Assembly (NCBI GenBank): GCA_025331445.1
Contig: JAIWNE010000007.1
Span: forward strand, 186,001-250,000
Direction: 5' to 3'
Source: Blakeslea trispora
Taxonomy: Eukaryota > Mucoromycota > Mucoromycetes > Mucorales > Choanephoraceae
DNA length: 64,000 bases
Each line of letters opens with the position of its first letter. The first letter of the stretch is position 1. Below are positions 1 through 11,213 of this stretch, one piece after another. The position numbers and the translations under genes are program-made. Under the pieces are notes generated by a model. The model made no database searches. It had not been told where the DNA came from and worked only from the letters and a program-made list of their open reading frames with translations.

Positions 1-54
1 TATTACAATTGTTATCATTTATTCTTCATTTTGTACTCATCGACCTAAACTCTC

Positions 55-3011
55 ATGTCAAGTACAGGAGAACTAAAGAGTAAGGATGCAAACAATATGC
101 AGAAACCCAGTGAAATTGAGCACAATTATTCTTACTAGATCGTTCCAACCTTCATCCGAGTAATCAACAACTCGAACAGAGGACAATAGATTATACGACA
201 GATACAACGACTGCATTGGAAGGGGAGGAGAAGACAGGAACTAGTACTCAACCCTCTTCAGATGATGGTAATACAAGTGCTAGTGAGGAGTTTGACTGGG
301 AAGAAGATGATCCAGAAGACAAGAGAGATAACGAGGAAACAGTAAGTAAACCTAGAAAATCGTTTACTTTCTTCTTCCTCTCTCGTAAATCTTCTTTGAT
401 TTCATGGATTATTTTCATTTTCCTGACACTTGCCTCCATTGCTGTTTGTGTTGTCATCTTTGTGAAAGTAAAACCACAAACAGACCCTACCCTTACCTCT
501 TATAATTTGGCTCTTTGGTTTACATTCGTCGCTTTTATGTTCTGTATTTCTTTCATCACCCAATGTGCTGTTGAATTTATTCCTTGGATTATAAAAAACT
601 TTGCAGGTTTCTTGTTTTCAAGACAAGATGAAGTTTTGAGAGCTCGCTTGTCGGTAATGTATCATCTAAATATGAAAGATAAAGTAATCTCATTTTAAGT
701 AACATGATTTCAATGTTTTAGTATTATATGGCTCTACGTTTGTATATAAAGCTAGTAGGCATTGGTGCCTGGGCCTGGGGTTCTTGGGCCTTTTTACGTT
801 GGCACATTCAAAGCCCAGAAAATGGTCAATTGCCTCCTTATGTATCTACCCTTGAAAGAGTAATGGAGATTCTTTTTTTACTTGCATTGTTTCTTTTCGT
901 TGAAAAGTTTATTCTGCAATTGATCGTTACCTCATTTCACAAAAAGGCCTACGGCGATCGCCTTGAAAAGAATGAACGCGCGCTCCGTACGTTGGACAAA
1001 TTGAAACGCGTTAAGCGAACAATGCCTCAAGATTTTTTGTTGAAGCGAATCAAAAGAAACAAGCAGCGCACAAACACCAAAGTGTATCAAGCTGACACAG
1101 AAGAAACTTCTAGTAAAAACAAATTCAAACCCATTATCAACACCAATCCTGGAACGCCTGTTAGTGAAGAGGTATCTTCAACTAGACAAAACGTCACTTT
1201 CCCTCCTACTCATAGCATGGACACTCTGATTCCTATTCCTCCCTTGGGCGAAAGAAAACTCTCGCGCAAACTGACAGACGAAAGATCTATAGAAGACGAA
1301 ATCAAGCATGAACAAGAAGAAAAGAAGAAACGAAATTATCTTGCTAGAATGCGACAAAAAGTAAAACAACGTCATCATCGCCAGACGATAGAACAAGAAA
1401 ATGAGATAGCGAATGAAAGAGATGAAGCCACAACTGAGCGTCATTTGGAAAACTTTGAAAAGACTCAGCAACCACGTCGTCCAAATAACAAGAGAATGAA
1501 TACTGGCCTCTCTGGATTTAGCTCAAACAACAGTAGTATATTGGATGCTGCCTTTTTCAACAGTTGGAATATCAAGGGTGGCTACAATCGATTGTTCAAA
1601 GAATCCGTCTTGCAACAGGACCCTATTCGACAAGCCAAAGTCTTGGCTCGAGATATCTACCATAACGTCATGGGCAATAACCCTGTACGCCATTATCTGA
1701 TTGAGTCTGATCTTTATGACTTTTTCCGAACCATTAACGAGGCAAGAGAAGCCTTTCAGTTGTTTGATATTGATACAAATGGTGACATTAGCAAACGCGA
1801 ATTGCGTGCTGGCTGTATCCGAATCTATCGGGAGCGCAAGGATTTAGCTCGATCTATGCGCGATATGTCTCAAGTCACAGGTACATTAGATATCATTTTG
1901 TTGGTTGTCTTTGCTTGTATTTGGGCTGTTGTTGTTATGGCTGTCTTTGGCGTCAATGTAGCTACTCAATTGACTCCTTTATGGAGTGCCTTTATTGCTG
2001 CCAGTTTTATTTTTGGTAGTAGCGCAAAAGATGCGTTTGAATCTATTCTTTTTGTCTTTGTTATCGTAAGTCATTGCTATTTTTTTAAGGGCTAAATCAA
2101 AGTTACTAACAGAAAAAATTACAACTATAGCACCCTTTTGATACTGGTGATCGTATTCTTGTGGATAGTGAAAACTGGACAGTAGCAAGCGTAGGCTTAA
2201 TGGTAACCACTTTCTTGTAAGTCTCTTTTGTTGATCTGTACTTTTACAGTATTCATTTGGAACATATCTTTTTAATTAAAAAAATCATAGGAAATGGTCC
2301 GGTGATGTTATCTATGTAAAAAACACGGTATTGGCTACAAAATACATCATTAACTGTCGTAGAACAGGCAATACGACAGAAGCATTAGGTAAGTATATGA
2401 CAAGCAGAGATAATGATAGGAAGACAAAAATGAAAAAAAAAACTAACTCTTCTCCCTTTTTTTAAGATATCCAGATATCCTACCATACACCGACTTGGAA
2501 GATTCAGGCTTTAGGTGATCATATGGTAAAATGGGCCAATACTTATCCTAAACTCTATACACCCAATTCAGCAGGTGTCAACATCATAAACCTCGAGAAT
2601 CTTAATCGTATTACTTTGACCTTCTATTTTGAGCATACCAATAATTTCCAAGATCTTGGTGGACGTTGGTTACGTCACAACAACTTTATGATGGAACTGA
2701 AGGATGAATTGCAGCGCCTCTGCATTACTTATAGCAAGCCCGACCAACCTGTTGTTCATGCATTTCCTGATACTGAAGAACCCATGAGCCAAGAAGCCAT
2801 GACTCAATTAGAGCGTTACCGCGAAAGTGAAGAAAAATTAAGACGACGATACACTAACTCAGGAACATACAGGAATGTTAGCTCACGATATCAAAATCAA
2901 GCAGACTCTGTGAGCTCAGGTGTCGATAGTGGTGCAGGTGGTAACAGTGGAGACACTGGTGCTTCTGCTGCTGGTGCTGCCACAGTTGTCTTTACTACCG
3001 GTGCTATGTAA
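55..3011 (+). CDS. MscS-family mechanosensitive ion channel with EF-hand (fungal Msy1/2 type)
   Basis: Predicted membrane channel that opens on membrane tension and is modulated by calcium; fungal relatives act in ER or plasma membrane during hypo-osmotic shock. Six exons can be joined: 55-79, 139-683, 722-2065, 2131-2216, 2291-2388 and 2467-3011, giving 880 codons with frame kept at every junction. The N-terminus is acidic and polar, followed by several hydrophobic segments (about nt 385-600, 730-800, 860-925), a long basic charged linker (about nt 960-1500), an EF-hand whose loop reads DIDTNGDISKRE (about residues 538-549), then two more hydrophobic segments and an MscS-type beta domain (HPFDTGDRILVDSENW; KWSGDVIYVKNT). 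The start ATG at 55 was chosen because its short exon splices in frame into the open frame from 139; exon 1 is the weakest part. The family assignment is firm; subcellular site is inferred from relatives only. Confidence 0.9.
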
Positions 3012-3700
3012 ATAACTAAACAAATTTTCTATTCATCTTTTTCTGTACTCTTCTATTTCTTTATTTCACCTATATAATATCTTTTAAAATCCATATATCA
3101 AGTTTTTCTTATAAAAAACAAACAATTCCTTTATAGAAAAAAAAATTTTTTTTTTGGTAATAAACACCTAATCAAACATTTGACACATTGACTCTTGTTT
3201 TTGTTTATTTTACTCCTTTAGTAATGACAATAAGGTAACACACGCTCGCCTTTTTTCTTTAAATAATGTGTCACTGTTTAGTGATTAGGTTAACAAAAAC
3301 AACACAGGCCAAAAATGTTGTTTTCGCCTTAATACATTTCAGGCATCCTTCTTTTGTTTGTATTAGTATGGGATGTTGTTTCTTAAGACAAAGTAAGATA
3401 TTAAAGTCTTTTTCTTTGTGTTTACACAAGATGAATGGATTTGGAAAATCAAACTGACAAGTTCCAATTAAGACTATATTACTTAAGGTCCAAGATGAGA
3501 TCAAAAAGTTCAAACACAAAGCATTTGAGAAGAAAAGCTAATTTGAAGTTTATCAAAGTGAAGAAAAAAGCTGAAAATTACCATCGTGTGTGTTCTCCTT
3601 TGGCTTCATGTACATTTTTACAACTTTGAGGTATACTGACCAACAAGTATAGTAATGGTTTAGAAGAAATAGAGCTTCACTCGTTGAACTTGAGTTTTAT
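3012..3700. other. Intergenic, no supportable gene
   Basis: AT-rich spacer after the channel gene. Short open frames on both strands overlap each other and have no recognisable motif. A T/A homopolymer block lies near 3140-3160. Confidence 0.5.
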
Positions 3701-4194
3701 TAAGAGACGGATTTCAGTGTTGTTTTACAGAATCAAAAAAATAGTTCTAAATGCTTTTTAATTCGATAAGCATTTGCCTTAACTTTTCCATTGCTTTGTG
3801 TAGGACAATGGAAGGACTCTCGATAAGTTTCTTTTTTGATTGTCATGAAAATACGTGAACGGCCAGTCTTTTTCCATTTTTCAAAGATATAGTCAGAATC
3901 CTTCTCATTTTGTTTGCCCCATTTTTATGCTATACGAACGCGAATTCCAAGTTGCGCTGCATTCAAACACCCCTCAAACAATAACTTGAAGAGCCTTACT
4001 TTGTTCTGATCAGAATAGCATGTATAGCTTTGCTTCACTAAACTTTCTCTCATATTGACATTGCTATTAGGTTTTGCCTCCTCTTTTACTTGCATTGCAT
4101 CTATCCTGTTCTTGCTCTCCAGAGACAGTTGAGACAAACATAGTGTATGAGAGCTCAATGTTCCAAGACAACACTGTGCCTCATCAACAAGCAT
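3700..4194 (-). pseudogene. Decayed IS630/Tc1-like transposase, N-terminal helix-turn-helix part
   Basis: Reading the minus strand from 4194, an open stretch ends in an HTH-like segment (SDQNKVRLFKLLFEGCLN then AAQLGIRVRIA). After a stop, the same region continues with a segment at about 3880-3850 containing IFEKWKKTGR. This order, HTH followed by a W-K-K-T-G-R-x-R hinge, is what I know from the DNA-binding half of IS630/Tc1-type transposases common in Mucorales. Stops and frame changes interrupt it and no DDE catalytic part follows, so it is a relic. Boundaries are approximate and no terminal repeats were found. Confidence 0.45.
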
Positions 4195-7006
4195 AATCTA
4201 TTAGCTCAGGTCTGTTATACTCGTCAACAACAAAACTTTTCCCATTTTCAAACAAGAACAAGAATTGAATATTCATGATTTGTGATTTCTAGTAAAATAG
4301 CAATTTGACGTATTTTTTTTTTGTATATAAAGGTGCAAAGGCTTGTCACACAAAATAAAGGCAGCAAGGTATTTGATTTGTCAATCAAGGCGAATTTACA
4401 TTTTATGCAGCAACGAATTTTTACTTTCATACACCAGGTGAAATAATTATCCATCAGTACGAATTCATGTCTTGTACAACCTGAATTCTGTTCTTTCCCT
4501 GGGCGAACAAGAATCGCTGAAGGAAAGAGTGTGCACAATTAAGCAATAACAGAAATCCAATTTACACCCACTGGCTATGTAGTGCAATAAAATACAAGAC
4601 CTCTTTTTTTTTATCTTTACAAGTATTGATTTAGAATTGAGTTAAACTACATGTCGCTCAAATCGACTGTTTTGTTGCTTCCGACCATATTATCGGTAAC
4701 AGCTTCTCAAAAGAAGGGGACAACAATATACACTATTTTGGGAAATAGCCAAGTCACCATGATAAAGATGACTTTCATCCCATATTATAAACGATTGTTC
4801 TAATGTGCCAACTCTGCCACTTGTCAAGAAGCACATTGTCACATACTTGCCTTGAAAAAAAGTTAATGGCAATAGGTCATCATTATAGCATTGAAAACAA
4901 AAACTTCAAACTTGCCAAGATTTTAATGATCATATTTTGAACAGATGTCTCACTTTGTGCTTCGCTTATAGCCAATACATCACTTCTTGTACAGAAGGAT
5001 GATACATGTTGGTACAACGGCTAAAATGAAGAGTTTGTCTCGTCTCACTTCACGACTATTTCTGACCAATTGTTTTATCGTGCTATGGTTTGCAAGAACA
5101 GTAAACACTGAAAGTTTTGAGGATGAAAAAAGGAACAAGAAGAGTGTTTTTTATTGATTTCATTGTTCTAATTGTATTTATAGCTGTGTCATTGCTTGCG
5201 ACTAAACATCTTTTCCTCAAACTAAGATTAATGAACGCCTTAACAAGTTGAATTTTGCATGAAATATTCTTTCAACTCGATCATAAGGGCCGCTAAAATC
5301 TTTGCAACTCTAAACCGTTCTAACTGTTTTCTGACGGTGCTCCAATCCAATTCTTTATGCTTCAAAATTTCCCGTGTGTAGGACATTGGTGAGTAAAATT
5401 TTTCATGTGTTAGTATGAAACCAACGTTGATGTCTCGCTGTGCTACCCGAGAAGAATGCATTCAAAAAAAGCTTTCAGAATTTCTAATCGCTTTCGTGTC
5501 ACTTTTAACTAGTAATACTAAAAGCATACTGTCCTTAAGGTTCTTGTTTAAAAAAAAAAAAAGAGAATTAAATCTATAGATGACTCATAATCACTATCTC
5601 TCTTTTTTCTCTGTTTGAAGCTGTTTGGTCATGACTGCTTACGGAACAAATTGCTCTTGTTAACTTTGAAGGTAGAATTAAGCCTTGGCATGTTAAAAAA
5701 AGGGGTGGCTACAGCTAAAAGAGGGAATGATATAACGCACTTTTGTGTTACTTTGGCATGATGCGCACTTCCAGAATACAGAGGTCTTGTTCAGGCGGCA
5801 GCCATACTTTTATGACAAAACAAGTTTCTTTTTGATTCACCAAGAGTTTAGTCATTCCCAAAAAAACCAAAGGTCCCCTTTTTTTTGTTTCTGTTAGACA
5901 GTAAGATTCATTTGGTTAGATTTATATAATGCTGCCATAATTTATCCGTCTAGTTTCCCCTGAATGACCCTATCATGTTTACCTTTAGAAATTCCAGAAA
6001 AGGCTTATGACAACCTTTTCTTTAGACGAAGCCTGAAAAAGAAAAACTAAATATACTAATTGAAGGTTTTTAGCTTGTGAGAGAATCCTTTAAAGAAGCT
6101 ACATTTATTGCACTTGCCTGTCTTATTCAAACATGAAAATGAAAGGAACAGTCTAACTTACATACAGGCTAAATCCAACTGCATCGGTTTGTTTATTCTT
6201 GGCAATATACGCTTTTCTATAGTATATAAGCCTATTTATACTTTGTATCCATGTAAAAGAATAAGCTAAATATTGTTAGATAAAAGCCTATATATCAACA
6301 CATAAAGGTTTTTTAAATAGAAGTGTATAATAAAAATGACCCGTCTCTGTCTGAGATACTACCTACTATCTGATTCTCTTATTTCCTTCTTACACGTATA
6401 TTTAATGTTGCGATTTTAAAGCCTAATGTTTATTCGCCAGACTTCTTTCCTATTATTGGGCAATACTCGGCATCTTTATCTCAAAATTAGTAAGACAAAA
6501 AGTACCCTCCTCAATATCCGCAGAATTGTATTGCGGCAAAGCCGCAACGTAAGTAGTAAGCAGTTAAGCCAGAGTGTTACGAGAAAAAAAACTATTTAGA
6601 CAACGGGCCTCGGTTTAAAGTGAGCTACACAACTTTCTCTTTTTTATGTATTCCAGCAGGCGCCACGGCGGCGCAAGATGCTTGTTTGAATTCCCCGTTT
6701 TTTGTATATACAAATACTTTTCGCTTTGTGCGTGATTTAATGTTAAATAAATGAAGAGAGTGTCAGTTTTTTTTTTTGGCTGCATCATAATCAGAGATCT
6801 TGAATGAGGGTATAGTGAGATTTTGAAGGCGATTGGTGAAAAGAAGTGTTTAGGCTGTTTTTTTCTAATTTGATTTCTTGTGAAAAAGAGGGTAAAAATC
6901 CGCTGAAAATAAGTTTGGCCCAAGACAGCCAAAAAATTGAAAAAGTCTAAGCGAGACTCCCGTTAGATTGCAACGGGCCCAAATGGGGGGGGGGATATAA
7001 TTTCAT
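4195..7006. other. Long gene-poor stretch
   Basis: About 2.8 kb with only short, mutually overlapping open frames and no domain I can recognise. It holds small perfect palindromes, for example TTGCGGCAAAGCCGCAA near 6529 and a GC-rich GCGCCACGGCGGCGC near 6660, and a G10 homopolymer at about 6985. The open frame on the minus strand at 5240-5461 is compositionally protein-like but has no recognised family. Confidence 0.4.
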
Positions 7007-7174
7007 TACACCACCAGAGGTTTTAGATTGCAACACCGACGGATTTTTCAGACTCAAAATAGATTCCTTTTTTGGACGAGAAACATGGAGGAGTTTTTAT
7101 TTTTTATTTTCAGATGAATCAAGGTGTTTTATGCAAAATGAATAATAAAATAATTTTTATTGGATTAAATTGTG

Positions 7175-7433
7175 CCAGTTAAATCTATTAGCTACTAGGT
7201 TCTGGATAGCTGCTACTAGGCTTCTGAATGGCTACTTCTAGGCTTGATATACCAGGGTGCAGTAGATTGACCCCGGAATACAGGTAGATAGGTTTTTAGG
7301 CTGCAATAGCCATTACCTTACTACACTGCTTCCAAGGACAACCTACTGCACCCTGGTATATCAAGCCTAGAAGTAGCCATTCAGAAGCCTAGTAGCAGCT
7401 ATCCAGAACCTAGTAGCTAATAGATTTAGCTGG
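7175..7433. repeat. Large inverted repeat: 91-bp arms around a 77-bp loop
   Basis: Left arm 7175-7265 and right arm 7343-7433 are reverse complements with a single T/C mismatch (CCAGTTAAATC against CCAGCTAAATC). Each arm carries about three degenerate copies of a CTACTAGGCTTCTGAATGGCT-like unit. It lies inside the transposon, upstream of the transposase gene. It may be a subterminal transposase-binding array in inverted form or a nested small element; no target duplication is visible at its edges. Confidence 0.85.
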
Positions 7434-7977
7434 CCGTATTATAACTAAGAGATTCATAAACTATCAAGTGCTTGGCTTGCCTAAATCGATTATAAAAAGT
7501 ATAAGCAACAGAGCAATACTTAATGATAGAAACCACTTACATTCAAGTCACTATATATATATAACTTTGTTATTACATCCTAGTAGAATGAAAGATCTAG
7601 TTAGAGATATACTTTATGCAGTATGCAATAATAGATGACCTACCTCAGCATCTTATCTTCACTTTTTGTTCTAGCGTTAAATATGGTTAGTAAACAATAA
7701 AAAGAAAGTAAAGTTGTTTCATACCTTATATGCTCCTAATAGACTGAGGAGAGCAGGTAGTCTAATAAAGAAGATAAGCAGGTGGTTATTTTTTGACCAT
7801 TAGGGAAAAAAGAAGCATGCAAAAGAAAAATCAAAATTAAAATCTTCAAGTCCTCCCAAGTTGAAAATAAAATTAGGCGTTTCAGTGTGACATTGTTGGT
7901 CAACTTAATCAAAAAAAGAAAAATTGGTTTGATTGTATTCCTTCTTTACTTATTCCTCATTCAATTTTCTCTTCAAA

Positions 7978-10860
7978 ATGTCCTCTCAACAAAAAAGACA
8001 ACGTATCATACCTCAAAACCAACCTGGTAGAAGTGTATTTAGCCAATTCGAAACAGAGCCTGAGAATCATTGTGGTTTGTGTGATGGGATATTTGCAACA
8101 AAGTACATGCTTGGACAACATTTATCTACTGTGCATCGTATGAGCGAAGTATACATCAACAGCTATCTTAGATCTGCTGAGCAAAGAGAACTTAGTGCTG
8201 CAGCCAATGAAGAAGAGCAAGACGAAGATGACTTCGAACTGGATTTCAATGACTCTGAAGTTGAAGAAGAAAATGAAGACACCGACAGACTTTTGGAACA
8301 GCTTGTAAACTATCGTATTCAAACATTACAAGGTCTTTTCAATCAAAATGTCGAAGGAATTCAAAATGCAGAGTCAGCATTTCCTTTCAAGAATATTGAG
8401 GCAATGATATTGCATGTTTTGGTAGATGGAGATAACGACATGATATCTCAAAGAATGATGATGAAAATTCTTTATGCATTCAAGCTTCTATTGATTGTTT
8501 CTGAAGAAGCTTTCAGAAAGAATGAAAGAGTTGTTTTGCCAACACTCAACAAGCTCATGCATTACCAGAACCAAGTTCGCAACCAGATTCCAGTTTTTCC
8601 TAGCAAGTCTGTTATCTTGAAAAATGATAATAATGCCTCAGTTGAAGGATGTGTAAATCTACCTTCAGATCATTTGAAGTTGATGGCGTCCAACCCAAGA
8701 AAATCAGTTAGAATTTTCTCTGCCCCTGATCGTACTCCCAATCAGTCAGTCTCCCTACAACAAGGCAAGAAATGGAAAGAGAACCCATGCTTCCAACAGC
8801 CTATGACTACTGTAGATGACTTTGACTACTGGTCTGGTGATATTGCTCTAATTCAAGCAGGCAACAGATCTATTTACTTGCTAATCGAATCGTTTCATAC
8901 TGAATGCAACAATCTCTTTGTACAAGACTACCAAGTTATCATTTATCCAAATGATTCAAGAACCTTCATCAAAGAAAATTGCATCAAGATGCGTGCAAGT
9001 CAATTGATACAGTTAGTGCAAGTCGATCGTGCCAATCTGGCAATTGGACTCGACATCTTCAATGGTATGATGCAACTCAGCACATATCATCTGAACCTTT
9101 TCACCATCATGCATCCACTCAGAAAGCTTGCTGCTAATCAACCTGGAAAGTATTACAAGGTTAGAATAAGCCTTATTATTCTTTTCACCGATGATACTAG
9201 TGGAAACAAGAGCAAGCAGTTCAATGCATATGAAAGCTGGTCAATGCGATGTGCTTCAATGACATTCAAGGAAAGATCGTCACTAGAGAATATGCATTTT
9301 ATTGGAGCTGTCCAAAAGAAGGAGGGTATTAGTGGAGTTTCGTTGATTCCTTGTCTTGTAGAAGACCTAGCCAAGCTGGAGAACGGTGTTGTCATGTATT
9401 CAGCAGTTGACAATGAAGATGTGCTTGTTGTGGCTCCCGTTTTGTGGATTGAAGCAGACTCTCCCTGTCACTCTCAACTTTGTGGTCTCTATGGCTTACG
9501 TACCAAGTATCCTTGTAGAAAGTGCTATGTCGACCTTTCTCGTGGTGCTGAAGCTAGACAAAGAACAAGATCATACTACACTGGAGATCATTGCCAGCGA
9601 GTTAGATCTCATTATGTGACAGCAGCAAGTACTTCCGATCGAAGCAGTGTGATCTTAGATGCTCCTAAAGCTGGAGAAAGCTCAGTAGCAAAAGTTTTGT
9701 CATTTAAAGACACTAACACAAGTGCTCTCTTACAACTGAAGTCTTTTGATCCACAACAGGATACTCCAACTGAGATCCTTCATACAGTATTGCTAGGTGT
9801 GTCGAAGTACTTGATAATAGACCTCGTTAAAATCATTGCTACTAAAGCGCAATTGACCAAAATAACGACGGCTCTTGATCATTACAAGCATTCAAAAGGC
9901 TTCTCTAGAAAGCTGAGTAGAAAGCTTCAGCATGTTGGGTCTTTCTTGGGAAGAGACTTCAAAGTATTGCTTCAAACACTTCCCGTGATTTTAGTCGCAG
10001 AGTTTCCTGACGCAACAGGAAATCTCAAGTACATGATTCCTTGTTTTGTCCAGCTCGGAAAGCTATGCTCCCTTCTTTTTGTAAAGCAAGTACCACAAGG
10101 CTTTAACCATTATGTAGAAGTAGTAGGCCAAGTATCTAGAGAACTGGTTGCCATACTCTATGACTATGATCAAAACTGCACACACATCAAGCATGTCAAG
10201 TATCACCTGAAGCCCAAAACCCATTTCCTTACTCACTTATCGCAAGACATCAAACGCTTTGGCACAGCTTTGAACTTTGAGACAGAAAAAGGGGAGCAGT
10301 TCAACAAGCACATCAGGGAGCACATTGAACATACAAACAAAGCCGAAGTTCCAAGACAATTGCCTGTTAAGTTTGGCAAGCAAGCAGCTATGAGACATGT
10401 TGTAGATGGTGGCTCTTGGTTGACTCAAGATGGCTTTAGAGTCAAGACTGGCCAAAGAGTTCTAAATTTTGTTGATACACATGCACAAGACTTTTACCAA
10501 CATTTCTTTGGGGGAACTCGAGACTTTGTTGATAACAATGATTATCAAAATGATAATATCAAGGTATGCAACGGATTGTTTGCACTGTTTAAACAGATAC
10601 AACATCCTTCTTTGCTCCAAGTTGGCGTTTACGTCGATGGTTTTATGCAAGTCTATCAAGTACAACCGGCTTCTGCCAATGATAGACTAACAAACGTTCT
10701 CAGGGCGCTACCTACGAGAGAACTTATTGACTATAGGCAAGTTCGCCTCGAATGCTTACTTGATATGCATACTCGGTTGGACAACTACCAACTAATCAAC
10801 TTAAGCAAGTTTGGAATTTACTGGTATTTCAAATACTATACCAATTTCCTCTCCAATTAA
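7978..10860 (+). CDS. Transposase with N-terminal C2H2 zinc finger (Plavaka/CACTA-like)
   Basis: An uninterrupted 960-codon frame without introns, starting at ATG 7978 (frame open further upstream but without another ATG). A C2H2 finger (CGLCDGIFATKYMLGQHLSTVH) lies near residues 30-55, followed by an acidic stretch. Further on are motifs I associate with fungal Plavaka-type transposases: FTDDTSGNKSKQFN, then IEADSPCHSQLCGLYG with a CRKC pair, then DTPTEILHTVLLGVSKYL. The first two hold aspartates that could belong to a DDE-type catalytic core; I cannot place the third acidic residue with certainty. Because the frame is open over 2.9 kb and terminal repeats flank it, the element may be recently active. 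What is seen is the motifs and intact frame; the exact superfamily is inference. Confidence 0.7.
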   Translation: MSSQQKRQRIIPQNQPGRSVFSQFETEPENHCGLCDGIFATKYMLGQHLSTVHRMSEVYINSYLRSAEQRELSAAANEEEQDEDDFELDFNDSEVEEENEDTDRLLEQLVNYRIQTLQGLFNQNVEGIQNAESAFPFKNIEAMILHVLVDGDNDMISQRMMMKILYAFKLLLIVSEEAFRKNERVVLPTLNKLMHYQNQVRNQIPVFPSKSVILKNDNNASVEGCVNLPSDHLKLMASNPRKSVRIFSAPDRTPNQSVSLQQGKKWKENPCFQQPMTTVDDFDYWSGDIALIQAGNRSIYLLIESFHTECNNLFVQDYQVIIYPNDSRTFIKENCIKMRASQLIQLVQVDRANLAIGLDIFNGMMQLSTYHLNLFTIMHPLRKLAANQPGKYYKVRISLIILFTDDTSGNKSKQFNAYESWSMRCASMTFKERSSLENMHFIGAVQKKEGISGVSLIPCLVEDLAKLENGVVMYSAVDNEDVLVVAPVLWIEADSPCHSQLCGLYGLRTKYPCRKCYVDLSRGAEARQRTRSYYTGDHCQRVRSHYVTAASTSDRSSVILDAPKAGESSVAKVLSFKDTNTSALLQLKSFDPQQDTPTEILHTVLLGVSKYLIIDLVKIIATKAQLTKITTALDHYKHSKGFSRKLSRKLQHVGSFLGRDFKVLLQTLPVILVAEFPDATGNLKYMIPCFVQLGKLCSLLFVKQVPQGFNHYVEVVGQVSRELVAILYDYDQNCTHIKHVKYHLKPKTHFLTHLSQDIKRFGTALNFETEKGEQFNKHIREHIEHTNKAEVPRQLPVKFGKQAAMRHVVDGGSWLTQDGFRVKTGQRVLNFVDTHAQDFYQHFFGGTRDFVDNNDYQNDNIKVCNGLFALFKQIQHPSLLQVGVYVDGFMQVYQVQPASANDRLTNVLRALPTRELIDYRQVRLECLLDMHTRLDNYQLINLSKFGIYWYFKYYTNFLSN

Positions 10861-11213
10861 GCCTTCTTTTAACCTTCCTTTCCTCTTCTATGCCCTCCAT
10901 TATGTTTATATACCCTCACCTATGCCCTCACCTATGCCCTTAATTATGTTATTACTTATGTTCCTATGCTTTTATCTATAAATCTTTAATTTCTCCAAGT
11001 TCAAATAGAATTCCGTTTAAATTTTCTCATTTACTGATTGGCTTTATTTTGCTTTTGTTTCAAAACGTGTTAGTAATCCCAAAGTCCCAACGAATAATTC
11101 TTTGCTAAATGGTTTTCAACTACCGCACAGGGGAACATCAAAGCTTTCAGCCAATGACTAGCTTCCAAAAAGTTGAGTTTCCTTTTTTACAATCTAAAAC
11201 CTTTGGTGGTGTA

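Larger units (their letters stand above)
7007..11213 (+). mobile_element. DNA transposon with terminal inverted repeats and intact transposase
   Basis: A 25-bp inverted repeat of the form CACCACCARAGG followed by TTTTAGATTGYAA lies at 7009-7033 and, reverse complemented, at 11187-11211, with two mismatches. Both copies are flanked by TA (7007-7008 and 11212-11213), which could be a 2-bp target-site duplication. Between them lie a large hairpin (7175-7433), the transposase gene (7978-10860) and a 3' tract of repeated CCTATGCCCT-like units (about 10890-10960) that may be subterminal repeats. The CAC-start terminus, subterminal repeats and transposase motifs fit the CACTA superfamily (Plavaka branch) best; a TA duplication would be less usual there, so the superfamily is not settled. 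Confidence 0.65.
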
